From positions 1,488,001 through 1,552,000 of the forward strand of contig NZ_JBEPJZ010000001.1 of NCBI RefSeq assembly GCF_040496035.1: DNA of 64,000 nucleotides, in the 5' to 3' direction. The notes below the pieces were generated by a model. It was not told where the DNA came from and searched no databases. It saw nothing but the letters and a program-made list of their open reading frames with translations. Within the stretch, counting starts at the first letter, position 1, and each line of letters begins with the position of its first letter. The position numbers and the translations under genes were made by a program. This document shows, one piece after another, positions 51,635 to 60,882 of the stretch. This DNA is from Agromyces sp. SYSU T00194 (lineage in GTDB: Bacteria > Actinomycetota > Actinomycetes > Actinomycetales > Microbacteriaceae).

Positions 51635-53197
51635 ATGGGCAGTCCGCGCGCCGACGTGCTCGCTCGCACCAGACGTGATCGGTACCTCATGTCGGAGCGT
51701 GTTCGCTGGGGCCTGGTCGCCGCGCTGCTCGTGATGTTCGCCGCGTTCCGTGCGGCGAACCCGACTGAGCAGGATCAGTTCTGGTCGGCCCGTGCTGGTC
51801 TGGACTCCATCGCAGGGGCGCCTCTCGCACGTGCCGACACCTGGAGCTGGGCGGCGGACGGCATCTGGTATCCGAACTCGCCCGCATGGAACCTCGTGCT
51901 CGCCGTCGGGTGGGACTGGCTGGGGTTCCGGGGACTGCTCCTGGTGGCCTTCGTCGCGATCTGCGGGTACTTCGCCCTCGGCATCACCGCAGCTCGGGCG
52001 CTCGGCGCCCGAGCGCTGCCGTCGCTGCTGGCATGGGTGCCGGTGATCGCGGCCTCGTCGGCGATGCTGTCGGCTCGAGCGCCGATCGCCGCGCAGATCC
52101 TGATGCTCGGTGCGGTGCTGCTGGCGTGGTGGTGGGCTGCGCGACCCGCGATGGCATCGCGCATTCGCGAGGCGATCCTCGTCGCCCTGGCGGGTCTTGT
52201 TCTCTCGCTCATCGGCAACTGGGTGCACCTGTCGTTCATGCTGTGGGCGGCAGTCATCGCGATGGTCTGGTCAGTGGTCTGGGCCCTGTCCCCGGGCGTC
52301 GATCTGCGCCGCTGGGTATCCGTGTCATGCGGCGGCGCTGTCGGGCTCTTCCTGGGGTGCGTCCTGTCGCCGTACGGGATCCCGTTGACCCTCGAACGGT
52401 CGCGCGTGGTCGCCGGTGTCGGCCGTGGCCTGATCACCGAGTGGCAGCCCGTCTGGGAGATCGGCGCGGTCGACTGGCGAGGTTTCGTCCTCGCGGGCAT
52501 CGCGGTCTCGAGCGCATCGGTCTCGACGTGGTGGACGATAGGCGTCGTGCGTTCGGGCGGCTGGCGATCTCGCCGAGCGGCACTCGCCGTGCCGATCGCG
52601 CTCATCGCCGTCCCGGCGACGATCGCCGGAATCGGTACCTTCAGGTTCCTCTTCGTGGGCATGCTGATGTCACTCCCGTTGGTGGCCGCCGCCGCGTCCG
52701 ACGCCGTGCGGCGCCTGCGGCGGTCGCGCGGGGGCAGCCGCCTGCTCTCGAATCCCAGGATGATCGAGTACACATCCGGTCGGTTCTGGGCGGTCATCGT
52801 CACCGGTGTGTGCATCGTGCTGCTGCTTCCCGTCCTGGTCGCCCTGCGCAATGACGGGCGTCCCGATCAGGCGGTACTGGTGGCAGACCTTCCGATGGGG
52901 TGCAGGTCGTTCACAGACGATCGGGTCGCGGCGCTCATCATCATCACGCGTCCGGACGTCAAGGTCTGGATCGACGGGCGTGCAGACTTCTACGGGCGCG
53001 ACCACATCATCGACACGGTCCAGATCTACAACGGAGGGCAGATCCCATCGGGTGCGGACTGCGCGATCCTTCCGGCCGTGTATCCGCTCGCCGACAAGCT
53101 CGATCGCAGTGCGGACTGGGAGCGGTTCGGAACCAGCGCCGGGTACTCGGCCTGGGTTCGGCACTCCGAGAACGCTGCGAACGACACCCGCGATTGA
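51635..53197 (+). CDS. polytopic membrane protein of unknown function in the tad island
   Basis: A 520-residue integral membrane protein with about ten transmembrane segments (residues 25-395) and a C-terminal soluble part that contains CRSFTDDRVAALIIITRPDV and KVWIDGRADFYGRDH. The N-terminal loop TEQDQFWSARAGLDSIAGAP, with Asp and Trp residues, recalls the first external loop of GT-C glycosyltransferases. No family is recognised. TAAGGT lies five bases before the ATG at 51635, so this too may be leaderless. Its place directly before the pilin suggests a role in pilin modification or envelope assembly; this is inference. Confidence 0.72.
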   Translation: MGSPRADVLARTRRDRYLMSERVRWGLVAALLVMFAAFRAANPTEQDQFWSARAGLDSIAGAPLARADTWSWAADGIWYPNSPAWNLVLAVGWDWLGFRGLLLVAFVAICGYFALGITAARALGARALPSLLAWVPVIAASSAMLSARAPIAAQILMLGAVLLAWWWAARPAMASRIREAILVALAGLVLSLIGNWVHLSFMLWAAVIAMVWSVVWALSPGVDLRRWVSVSCGGAVGLFLGCVLSPYGIPLTLERSRVVAGVGRGLITEWQPVWEIGAVDWRGFVLAGIAVSSASVSTWWTIGVVRSGGWRSRRAALAVPIALIAVPATIAGIGTFRFLFVGMLMSLPLVAAAASDAVRRLRRSRGGSRLLSNPRMIEYTSGRFWAVIVTGVCIVLLLPVLVALRNDGRPDQAVLVADLPMGCRSFTDDRVAALIIITRPDVKVWIDGRADFYGRDHIIDTVQIYNGGQIPSGADCAILPAVYPLADKLDRSADWERFGTSAGYSAWVRHSENAANDTRD

Positions 53198-53246
53198 CGG
53201 CGTGCACCCCCGAACTGGGGCGTAGGCCCGAAACAGGCTCTTCGCA

Positions 53247-53252
53247 TAGCCT
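53247..53252 (+). promoter_or_regulatory. possible -10 box of flp
   Basis: TAGCCT, 53 bases before the pilin start, giving the pilin its own short leader. Confidence 0.4.
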
Positions 53253-53305
53253 GCCGAAGTCGCGGTAAACGCGATCCCCGTACGAGCGAGAACAGGACCC
53301 TACCC

Positions 53306-53506
53306 ATGCTCATGTTTCTGACCCACCTGAAGGCCCTTGCCAACTCCGTCCGCTCGGAGGAGCGCGGTGCGACCGCCGTCGAGTACGCGCTGGTGCTGGG
53401 CCTCGTGGCGATCGCCCTCGTCGTCGCGGCGCTCGCGCTGACGCCGATCCTGAGCGACTTCGTCGCGGAGATCGGCACCTGGATGGACGCGCAGGGCGTC
53501 CAGTAG
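53306..53506 (+). CDS. Flp-type pilin
   Basis: Major subunit of the tight-adherence pilus, 66 residues. A 20-residue basic leader is followed by the cleavage region EERGATAVEYALVLGLVAIA, where cleavage after Gly would leave the mature ATAVEYALVL start with the conserved glutamate and tyrosine of Flp. A single hydrophobic helix and a short C-terminus complete it. A strong hairpin right after the stop probably lets the pilin be made in excess over the assembly genes. Confidence 0.93.
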   Translation: MLMFLTHLKALANSVRSEERGATAVEYALVLGLVAIALVVAALALTPILSDFVAEIGTWMDAQGVQ

Positions 53507-53519
53507 GGTTCGACGTGGG

Positions 53520-53556
53520 TTCAGGGGCTCGGGCGGTTCTCGCCCGGGCCCCTGAA
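53520..53556 (+). terminator. hairpin between flp and tadE
   Basis: Sixteen paired bases with one T-G mismatch-type pair and a five-base loop, 14 bases after the pilin stop. Likely a partial terminator that limits read-through into the assembly genes. Confidence 0.7.
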
Positions 53557-53600
53557 TCGCCGGGACAGGTCGGTCTCAGCCTCCGAGGAGAAGGCACGGA

Positions 53601-54008
53601 GTGATCAAGCGAAGAGCAGCTCGATCGAGCGAACGCGGTGCCGCCGCGGTGGAACTCGCGATGACGTTCCCGATCGTGGTCATCATCCTCATCGTCATCA
53701 TCGAGTTCGCTCGGCTATGGAGCATGCAGGCGACCATCTCCGATGCTGCCCGGATATCCGCGCGCTACGCCTCCATCCACTCGGAGGACGCCACCGTGGT
53801 CGCCGATGCACAGGCGGAGGCGACCGCCGTCCCCGGGCTGGTCGACTGGTCGACCGCTACGGTGGGCGTGACCGTCGATTGCGACGGTACCGGCTCAGCA
53901 CTATCCGTCATCAGCGTGGACCCCGGTTCGATCACGACGTGGTTCGCGAATGCGATCGGTTCGTCCTTCTCACTCACGGCGACAGGAGAGATGCCATGCG
54001 GTGGTTGA
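53601..54008 (+). CDS. TadE-like pilus assembly protein
   Basis: Pseudopilin-like minor component, 135 residues. RGAAAVELAMTFPIVVIILI is the TadE-type processing and helix region with the conserved glutamate; the exported domain has two cysteines (VDCDG and MPCGG) that may be bonded. The start is GTG 53601, behind GGAGAAGG. Overlaps the next gene by 13 bases. Confidence 0.9.
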   Translation: MIKRRAARSSERGAAAVELAMTFPIVVIILIVIIEFARLWSMQATISDAARISARYASIHSEDATVVADAQAEATAVPGLVDWSTATVGVTVDCDGTGSALSVISVDPGSITTWFANAIGSSFSLTATGEMPCGG

Positions 54009-55075
54009 AAGCCCGGCTCCACGACCTGCGACGTGAGCGAGGTGCGAACGCGGTGCTCATCGCGCTGCTGTTCGTGCCGCTGATGGGTGCGGGAGCGATC
54101 GCGGTCGACGTCGGTGCGCTGCACGCGGAGCGAGCGCAGCTCCAGCATGGTGCGGACGCGGCGGCGCTGGCGATCGCGAAGTCATGCGGAGCGAGCGAGG
54201 CCGTGTGCTCGGTCGACGGGCCGGGCATCGCGGAGTCATTCGTGGACGGCAACGCCGGCACGCCGGTCGATGGCACGGCCACCATCGACACCATCAACTA
54301 CTCGCAGAACTTCGTCCGCGTCTCCGCGTCGGGCGAGTTCCCGCACCTGCTCGCCGGCTTCCTCTTCGGGGGCGGCGCGGGCACTACGACCGTCAGTGCC
54401 GGTGCGGCGTCCCTCTGGGGCTCGCCGATCAAGGGTGGGACGATTCCGCTTGCGGTCGCCGAGTGCGAACTGACGCGCAACTTCGATCCCGGCACCGAGG
54501 AGACCGGCGATCCGTTCATCCTGATGCTCATCGGACCCGGCAACGGCGCGAAGAACCCGGAGGAATGCGGGCCGAACTACCCGGGCGGATTCGGGTGGCT
54601 CGAGGGTGACGACATCGACGGCGACGGGTCGCCGGACTGCGTCGTCGAGGTCGAGGTGGGCGTGCCGGAGCAGGGCGTGCCCGGCAGCTCGGACACGAAG
54701 GCGGGCGGCTGCCCCGACGACTACCTTGCCGACGTGATCGGCCAGACCGTGCTCGTTCCCATCTACGACTCGTTCACGCCCGACGCCACCGGCAACCATG
54801 GCAGCTACAACATCGCACGCTTCGCCGCCTTCGAGGTGACCGGCTACCACATCGCGAGCGGCAGCTGCCAGGCACCCGGCCAGAAGACCGGCAACAGCTG
54901 CTACCTGCCTGGCGAGTCGAACTCGCCGGGGTTCGCCGGCGGTGAGTTCGGGCTGCAGGGGTACTTCGTCCGCTACGTCGAGATCGGCGAGGACTTCGAG
55001 CTCGGCGACTCCGGCACTCCCGACGGCGGGCTGACGGTGATCCGGCTGCTCGACTACGACGACCCGATCAACTAG
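53996..55075 (+). CDS. TadG-like pilus assembly protein
   Basis: A 359-residue protein with an N-terminal TadE/G-type helix (RGANAVLIALLFVPLMGAGA, then VDVGALHAERAQLQHGADAA, the standard TadG-like pattern). The exported part contains a likely calcium loop, DIDGDGSPD, near residues 206-214 and several cysteine pairs (CGASEAVC, ECELTR, CGPNYP, CPDDY, CQAPGQ, CYLPGE). It may sit in the cell envelope and link the pilus to the surface. Function by family context only. ATG 53996 lies within tadE. Confidence 0.88.
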   Translation: MRWLKARLHDLRRERGANAVLIALLFVPLMGAGAIAVDVGALHAERAQLQHGADAAALAIAKSCGASEAVCSVDGPGIAESFVDGNAGTPVDGTATIDTINYSQNFVRVSASGEFPHLLAGFLFGGGAGTTTVSAGAASLWGSPIKGGTIPLAVAECELTRNFDPGTEETGDPFILMLIGPGNGAKNPEECGPNYPGGFGWLEGDDIDGDGSPDCVVEVEVGVPEQGVPGSSDTKAGGCPDDYLADVIGQTVLVPIYDSFTPDATGNHGSYNIARFAAFEVTGYHIASGSCQAPGQKTGNSCYLPGESNSPGFAGGEFGLQGYFVRYVEIGEDFELGDSGTPDGGLTVIRLLDYDDPIN

Positions 55076-55126
55076 CCGTCCGATCGCCCACCAACCCGAA
55101 TCGAACGAGGACCCAAGAGCTGACGC

Positions 55127-55873
55127 ATGAGAATCCGTATCATCGGCGCGATCGCCGCCATCGTACTCGCCGCCGCCGGCGCCTTCCTCGTCGTGAACTA
55201 CGTGAACGGCGCCGATGAGCGCGCCGCAGCCGGTGCCGAGTTGGTCGATGTCTACGTCGTCGAGGAGGACGTCCCGCGCGGCACCAGCGGGGAGGCGATC
55301 GCCGACTTCGTCGTGGAGCGGCGGATCACTGCCAACGCCGTCCAGCCGGGCGTCGTCGAGGACCTCGCCGAGCTCGCGGGACTGGTGACGACGACGGACC
55401 TGCTCATCGGCGAGCAGCTGGTCGAGGGCCGGTTCGCGTCGCCGCTCGAAGTCGCGGCGTCCGGTGACGTCCCGCTTCCCGACGGTGCGCAGGAGGTCAC
55501 GATCGCGCTCTCGGTGGATCGCGTCGCGGGAGGCACGGTTCGGCCGGGCAGCACCGTGGGTGTCGTCGGGACGGTCGAGCAGGAGACGGAGCAGCCGGAC
55601 GGAACGATCGAGACCGAGTCGACCACGCAGTTCGTCTATCACAAGATGCTCGTGACCCGCATTCAGGGAGGGACGGCCCTCGTCAGCGAGGACTCCGAGT
55701 CGACCGGTGACGGAGCCACCACGATCATGGTGACGTTCGCGGCCACGACTCCGCAGGTCGAACGCCTGGTGTGGGCTGCCGAGGGCAACGCGGGAATCTG
55801 GCTGACGCTCGAGCCCGAGAGCGCGAGCGAGTCGGGTTCGAGCCAGGTGACTGGGGAAAACTTCTGGGAGTGA
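55127..55873 (+). CDS. cpaB: CpaB/RcpC-type pilus assembly protein
   Basis: A 248-residue protein with an N-terminal membrane anchor (IIGAIAAIVLAAAGAFLVVN) and an SAF-type domain (DVYVVEEDVPRGTSGEAI), followed by the RcpC domain ITIALSVDRVAGGTVRPGST-like segment (read here as VTIALSVDRVAGGTVRPGS). It is expected to act outside the membrane in pilus assembly. The start is ATG 55127. The stop overlaps the start of the TadZ gene by four bases. Confidence 0.92.
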   Translation: MRIRIIGAIAAIVLAAAGAFLVVNYVNGADERAAAGAELVDVYVVEEDVPRGTSGEAIADFVVERRITANAVQPGVVEDLAELAGLVTTTDLLIGEQLVEGRFASPLEVAASGDVPLPDGAQEVTIALSVDRVAGGTVRPGSTVGVVGTVEQETEQPDGTIETESTTQFVYHKMLVTRIQGGTALVSEDSESTGDGATTIMVTFAATTPQVERLVWAAEGNAGIWLTLEPESASESGSSQVTGENFWE

Positions 55874-57195
55874 GCAGATACACGCTGGTCAGTCGAAGCG
55901 CGGAGTACGAGACCCGACTCCGTCGCCTCTTCCGAGCGCGCGTCACCCCGGTTCCGGGGGAGTACCTCGCGTTCGGTGCGCAGCAGGTCGTCGCGCAGAT
56001 GACCAGCGCGCCGCGCATCGTGCTGCTCGGACCACTCCTGAGCTTCGATGAGACGAAGTCCGTCGCCGCCGAGTTGTCGGAGCGCTACCCCGGGATCGGC
56101 ATCGTCGTGGTGCGCGAACAGCGGAGCGACCTCGAGGACTGGATCGACGCGATGGACATCCACGCGGTGCTCAGCCCCGATGCGTCCGACCAGACGATCA
56201 CGAGCCTGATCGAGCGCCTCGACGATTGGCTGGTCGCGTATGGGCGGCTCCCGGCCGCACCGGCGGAAGTCGACGACGAGGACGACTCGACCGAGACCGC
56301 GGACACCTCGTTCCTGATGGTCGCGGAGCAGCAGGCCGAGCCCGAGCCGGAACCCGAGCCCGAGCCGCCCGCGGAGGAAGCCGAGCCCGAAGAGGAGTGG
56401 ATCCTCCCGCCGCCGCTCGAGGAGGGCGTGCGGAGCGAGATCATCGTCGTGACGGCGCCCAAGGGCGGCCAGGGGAAGACGACGACCTCGATCAACCTCG
56501 CTGTCGGCCTGGCGGAGGTGCATCCGAACTCGGTGGTGCTCGTCGACGCCGACCTGCAGTTCGGCGACATCGCGAATGCACTCTCGCTCACGCCGCGCAC
56601 CGCGCTCGCCGACCTGATCGCGTCGATGAGCGATGAGCTCGCACTGAAGACCCAGCTCACGCGCCACGAGGACGATTTCTTCGTCGCCGCGGCCCCGGAC
56701 TCTCCCGAACTCGCAGACGAAGTCTCGCCGCAGAACCTCGGCGCGCTCATCCAGAACCTCTCCACGCAGTTCCGCTACGTGGTCGTGGACACGAGTCCCG
56801 GCCTCGGCGAGCACACCCTCGCCGCCATCGAACAATCGACGGACGCCGTCTTCGTCACCAACATGACCGTGCCGAGCCTCCGAGCGCTCCGCAAGGAACT
56901 CAAGCTGCTCGTCGACATCGAGTTGCTGCCGTCGAACCGCCACGTGGTCCTGAACTTCGTGGATAAGAAGAGCGGGATCACGGTGGGTGATGCAGAGCAC
57001 ATCATCGGCGCTGACATCGGCACCGTGGTGCCGCGGTCGGGCGCCGTGGTGTTCGCGAGCAACCAGGGCGAGCCGCTGATCCACTTCGACGTGCGCGACC
57101 CCGCAGCGGGTGCGCTTCGCGAGCTGGTCCAGAAGATCGAGCCGTCCGCCGTCCCGACCAGGCGACGAATCCACAGGAAGTCGAGAGCATCATGA
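55870..57195 (+). CDS. TadZ/CpaE-type localisation ATPase
   Basis: Polar-localisation factor of the pilus machine, 441 residues. An N-terminal receiver-like domain without phosphorylation (TLVSRSAEYETRLRRLFRAR), an acidic Pro/Glu linker (residues 150-180), then a MinD/ParA-type ATPase with deviant Walker A APKGGQGKTTTSINLAVGLA near residue 198, VLVDADLQFGDIANAL and VVVDTSPGLGEHTL. GTG 55870 overlaps the cpaB stop. A paralogue with the same plan is at 60883. Confidence 0.93.
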   Translation: MSRYTLVSRSAEYETRLRRLFRARVTPVPGEYLAFGAQQVVAQMTSAPRIVLLGPLLSFDETKSVAAELSERYPGIGIVVVREQRSDLEDWIDAMDIHAVLSPDASDQTITSLIERLDDWLVAYGRLPAAPAEVDDEDDSTETADTSFLMVAEQQAEPEPEPEPEPPAEEAEPEEEWILPPPLEEGVRSEIIVVTAPKGGQGKTTTSINLAVGLAEVHPNSVVLVDADLQFGDIANALSLTPRTALADLIASMSDELALKTQLTRHEDDFFVAAAPDSPELADEVSPQNLGALIQNLSTQFRYVVVDTSPGLGEHTLAAIEQSTDAVFVTNMTVPSLRALRKELKLLVDIELLPSNRHVVLNFVDKKSGITVGDAEHIIGADIGTVVPRSGAVVFASNQGEPLIHFDVRDPAAGALRELVQKIEPSAVPTRRRIHRKSRAS

Positions 57196-58757
57196 GACTG
57201 AGTGATCGACTGGAGCGCGCCCGTGGTGCGCATGCGGCAGGCGAGCCCGAGGTCGAGCCCGCCGAGGCGCTGGCGCCGCTCGCACCGGCGGGCGCTGTGA
57301 GCGACGCGCCCGTCGACGAGTCCGCGCCCGCTGCGGCGCTCCCCTCGCCGCTCGAGCACGACGAGCCGGTGCCGTCTCCCGGTGCCGACGGCGATTCGCC
57401 CGAGCACTCCTCCACGTGGGAGGCGATCGCCGGCGAGGAGCACCACGAACGTCGGGACAGCGCCCAGGACGCGCTCGCCGAGCTCAAGGAGCGCGCGGCC
57501 CAGGAGCTGTTCCGACGGATCGGTGCGCGCCTGAACGATTCGAGCCTCTCCGAGCAGCAGCTCCACGCCCTCGCACGCGAGGAGCTCACCCGGATCGTCG
57601 GGGCTGAGCAGGTCGCCCTGACCACGGTGGAGCGCAACCGGTTGATCCAGGAGATCGGTGCGGACGTGCTCGGGTTCGGACCGCTCGAGCCGATGCTCGA
57701 CGACCCGGAGATCACCGAGATCATGGTGAACCGCCGCGACCAGGTGTTCGTCGAGCGGAACGGTCGCCTCTACGAGTCGCGCCAGGTCTTCACGAGCGAG
57801 GGCCAGCTGCGACGCGTGATCGAGCGCATCGTGTCGCGCGTCGGACGTCGCATCGACGAGTCGTCGCCGCTTGTGGACGCCCGCCTCGAAGACGGTTCAC
57901 GTGTCAACGCCGTCATCCCGCCGCTCGCGGTCGACGGCTCCTCGCTGACGATTCGAAAGTTCGCGAAGACGCCGCTGACCGTCGAGGACCTCGTACGCTT
58001 CGACACGATGTCGAGCCAGATGGTCGAGCTCCTGCGCGCGGCAGTGCGCGGCAGGCTGACGATCCTCGTCTCGGGCGGTACCGGCACCGGTAAGACCACC
58101 CTCCTGAACGTGCTGTCGCACTTCATCTCGAATGACGAGCGCATCATCACCATCGAGGATGCGGTCGAACTCCAGCTGCAGCAGGATCACGTCGTTCGGC
58201 TCGAGTCCCGCCCGCCCAATATCGAGGGCCGCGGCGAGGTAACGATCCGCGACCTCGTACGGAACTCGCTGCGCATGCGCCCCGACCGCATCGTCATCGG
58301 CGAGGTGCGTGGGGCCGAGGCGCTCGACATGCTGCAGGCGATGAACACCGGTCACGAGGGCTCGATCTCGACGATCCACGCGAACTCGCCCCGAGACGCG
58401 CTCTCGCGTCTCGAGACCCTGGTGCTCATGGCGGGCATGGACCTGCCGCTCCGAGCGATCCGCGAGCAGATCGCCTCGGCGATCGACATCGTGGTCCAGA
58501 TCGGCCGCCTCCGCGACGGCACGCGTCGCGTCGTGAGCGTCACCGAGGTCCAGGGGATGGAAGGCGACATCATCACGCTCGAGGATGCCTTCAAGTTCGA
58601 CTACGCTGCGGGCGTCGACGAGAACGGCCGGTTCCTGGGGCATGCCGTCGCCACCGGCGTGCGTCCGCGATTCGTCGACCACCTGGCGGACTACGGCATC
58701 ACGGTGCCGAACTCGATGTTCATGGCCCAGGCGCCGCGTATGGGTGATCGTCTGTGA
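57192..58757 (+). CDS. cpaF: CpaF/TadA-type pilus assembly ATPase
   Basis: Hexameric secretion ATPase that powers pilus assembly, 521 residues. Walker [19 protein letters not shown] near residue 295, Walker B region [19 protein letters not shown], Asp and His boxes [16 protein letters not shown] and [21 protein letters not shown] 100-residue acidic, Ala/Pro-rich N-terminal extension precedes the conserved core. The ATG lies inside the TadZ stop (ATGA), and its own stop overlaps tadB. Confidence 0.95.
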   Translation: MRLSDRLERARGAHAAGEPEVEPAEALAPLAPAGAVSDAPVDESAPAAALPSPLEHDEPVPSPGADGDSPEHSSTWEAIAGEEHHERRDSAQDALAELKERAAQELFRRIGARLNDSSLSEQQLHALAREELTRIVGAEQVALTTVERNRLIQEIGADVLGFGPLEPMLDDPEITEIMVNRRDQVFVERNGRLYESRQVFTSEGQLRRVIERIVSRVGRRIDESSPLVDARLEDGSRVNAVIPPLAVDGSSLTIRKFAKTPLTVEDLVRFDTMSSQMVELLRAAVRGRLTILVSGGTGTGKTTLLNVLSHFISNDERIITIEDAVELQLQQDHVVRLESRPPNIEGRGEVTIRDLVRNSLRMRPDRIVIGEVRGAEALDMLQAMNTGHEGSISTIHANSPRDALSRLETLVLMAGMDLPLRAIREQIASAIDIVVQIGRLRDGTRRVVSVTEVQGMEGDIITLEDAFKFDYAAGVDENGRFLGHAVATGVRPRFVDHLADYGITVPNSMFMAQAPRMGDRL

Positions 58758-59710
58758 CTCCCGCGTTCCTGCTCCTCGGGACGCTGCTCGTCCTCTTCGC
58801 CCTCCTGGCGCTCGTGCTGTTCGTCATCGCCCCGCCCGCGCCGCGAGTGTCCCTCGAACGCCGGCTGGCTCCCGGCGAACAGCATGTCTCCTCGCTGTCG
58901 AAGGCCACCGACCGCACCGTGGCGGGGATCGAGACGATCCTGCAGCGACGGCGTGCCGGGATGTTCAGCGAGGAGGTCCTCGAGCTGGCCGGCGTGCGCA
59001 TGCAGCCGTCCGCCTTCCTGCTGATGGTCTTCTCGTTCTCGATGGTGCTCGCGGCGCTCGGGGTGCTGCTCGGCCTCGGATCGATCGCCGCCCTGCTGTT
59101 CGCGATCCTGTTCGGGCTCATGGGCCCGCTTCTTGCGAAGCTGTGGCTGTCGCTGCGCACGTCGCGGCGCCGTGCGAAGTTCGCCGACCAGCTGGACGAC
59201 ACCCTCCAGCTGCTCGCCGGCAACCTCCGTGCCGGTCACGGGCTCACCCAGGCCATGTCCTCCGTCGCCCGGGACGCGGACTCGCCGACCTCGGAGGAGT
59301 TCTCCCGGGTGGTGAACGAGACCCGCCTGGGTCGCGACCTGAACATCGCGCTGGAGGCGACGAGCGCCCGCATGCAGTCGGACGACTTCGACTGGGTCAC
59401 GCAGGCGATCGCGATCAACCGCGAGACCGGTGGAAACCTGGCCGAGACGTTGCTGCGCGCGTCGGCGACGATCCGTGAGCGCAACCAGATCAAGCGCCAG
59501 GTCTCGGCACTCAGCGCGGAGGGACGTCTCTCCGCAGTCGTGCTGGTGCTGCTCCCGATCGGCGTGTTCGGGTTCCTCGCGATCACGAGCCCGGGCTACG
59601 TGGCTCCGTTCGTCCAGTCGGTGTTCGGGATCGCGGCCCTCGTCCTCGCAGTCCTCCTGTTGATCGCCGGAACGGTCTGGATGATCTTCGCGGTGAGGGT
59701 GAAGTTCTAG
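58754..59710 (+). CDS. tadB: TadB-type inner-membrane pilus protein
   Basis: Platform protein with a GspF-like domain, 318 residues. One N-terminal helix, two helices near residues 95-135, the cytoplasmic T2SF domain (ADQLDDTLQLLAGNLRAGHG and VNETRLGRDLNIALE), and two C-terminal helices. It forms the membrane platform with TadC. GTG 58754 overlaps the cpaF stop. Confidence 0.94.
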   Translation: MTPAFLLLGTLLVLFALLALVLFVIAPPAPRVSLERRLAPGEQHVSSLSKATDRTVAGIETILQRRRAGMFSEEVLELAGVRMQPSAFLLMVFSFSMVLAALGVLLGLGSIAALLFAILFGLMGPLLAKLWLSLRTSRRRAKFADQLDDTLQLLAGNLRAGHGLTQAMSSVARDADSPTSEEFSRVVNETRLGRDLNIALEATSARMQSDDFDWVTQAIAINRETGGNLAETLLRASATIRERNQIKRQVSALSAEGRLSAVVLVLLPIGVFGFLAITSPGYVAPFVQSVFGIAALVLAVLLLIAGTVWMIFAVRVKF

Positions 59711-59712
59711 GG

Positions 59713-60600
59713 ATGTTCATGGTCGACTACATCGGGTACATCGGGGCGGCGGCGATCGCCGTGGGCGTCGGGCTGCTGCTGTTCGTGATCATCGCCTCGA
59801 TCCCGTCGAGCAAGGCGGTCGCGGAGGTCGTCTCCGCCGACGCTGCCGGCTCGCGCGTGCGTGACCCGGGCGAACGGCGCACGTTCGCCGAACTGCTGGC
59901 AGACGTGATGCCGTCGGGGTACACCGGGTGGATCCAGCGCAAGATCCTCTACGCCGGCCGAGGCGGTGACTGGACCGTCGGAGGGTTCCTCCTCCTCAAG
60001 ACCGTCCTCACAGCGTTCGGGCTCCTCATCGTGATCTGGGCCATCGCAGCCAGCGGCTCCGGGGTGCTGGTCTTCCTCTCGATCCTGCTCACCATCCTGC
60101 TCTTCGTCGTCCCCGACGGGTTCCTCGCCGGGCGCGCATCGGAGCGGCAGAAGTCGATCGAGCTCGCGCTTCCCGACATCCTCGACCAGATGACCATCGC
60201 GGTGGAGGCCGGTCTCGGGTTCGAAGCGGCAATGACCAAGACCGCGCAGGCGGGGGCGACGCCGCTCAACGACGAACTCATCCGCACCCTCCAGGACATG
60301 AGCATCGGGCGTTCCCGCGCCGACGCGTACGAGGCACTGCTCGCCCGGACCGACTGCGAAGACCTGCGCCGATTCATCCGAGCCATCCTGCAGGCCGACC
60401 GCTACGGCATCTCCGTCGCCGACGTGCTGCGCGTGCAGGCGGGGGAGATGCGCCTCCGTCGTCGCCAGCGCGCCGAGGAGCAGGCGATGAAGGTGCCGGT
60501 GAAGGTGATCTTCCCGCTGGTCTTCTGCATCCTTCCGGTGCTCTTCATCGTGCTCCTGTACCCGGCCGCGGTCAGCATCGTCGGCGTGTTCGCGCGGTAG
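59713..60600 (+). CDS. tadC: TadC-type inner-membrane pilus protein
   Basis: Second GspF-like platform protein, 295 residues. One N-terminal helix, two central helices (about residues 95-140), the T2SF domain LPDILDQMTIAVEAGLGFEA and FIRAILQADRYGISVADVLR, and a final helix. It starts two bases after the tadB stop. It is the last gene of the main tad operon. Confidence 0.94.
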   Translation: MFMVDYIGYIGAAAIAVGVGLLLFVIIASIPSSKAVAEVVSADAAGSRVRDPGERRTFAELLADVMPSGYTGWIQRKILYAGRGGDWTVGGFLLLKTVLTAFGLLIVIWAIAASGSGVLVFLSILLTILLFVVPDGFLAGRASERQKSIELALPDILDQMTIAVEAGLGFEAAMTKTAQAGATPLNDELIRTLQDMSIGRSRADAYEALLARTDCEDLRRFIRAILQADRYGISVADVLRVQAGEMRLRRRQRAEEQAMKVPVKVIFPLVFCILPVLFIVLLYPAAVSIVGVFAR

Positions 60601-60691
60601 GGCCCTCGGAGATCGGTCGTGGTCGAAGCACCGAACCGCGAGCCGATCCCCAGCGAGCCATCCTCGGGTTCGTCACGGGGCCCGGACGCGC

Positions 60692-60697
60692 TAACGT
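60692..60697 (+). promoter_or_regulatory. possible -10 box of the second TadZ gene
   Basis: TAACGT in the 282-base gap after tadC. Nothing else is seen in this gap; the GGGGG-rich run before ATG 60883 can serve as binding site. Confidence 0.4.
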
Positions 60698-60882
60698 GAA
60701 TGCGTTCGCGCCCGTCCCCCCGCGGGTGCGCTGGGCTTCGCGACGCTGCGGCCCGACCGATCCCGAGCCGAGGACGAGCATCCCCCCATGCGCATCCGAA
60801 TGGGCGGCGCTGACGACGTCGCCAGACCCGCAGACGAGGCATCGCATCGCGCCCGGCCGAGCCTGGCAGGGGGCGATCGGGC

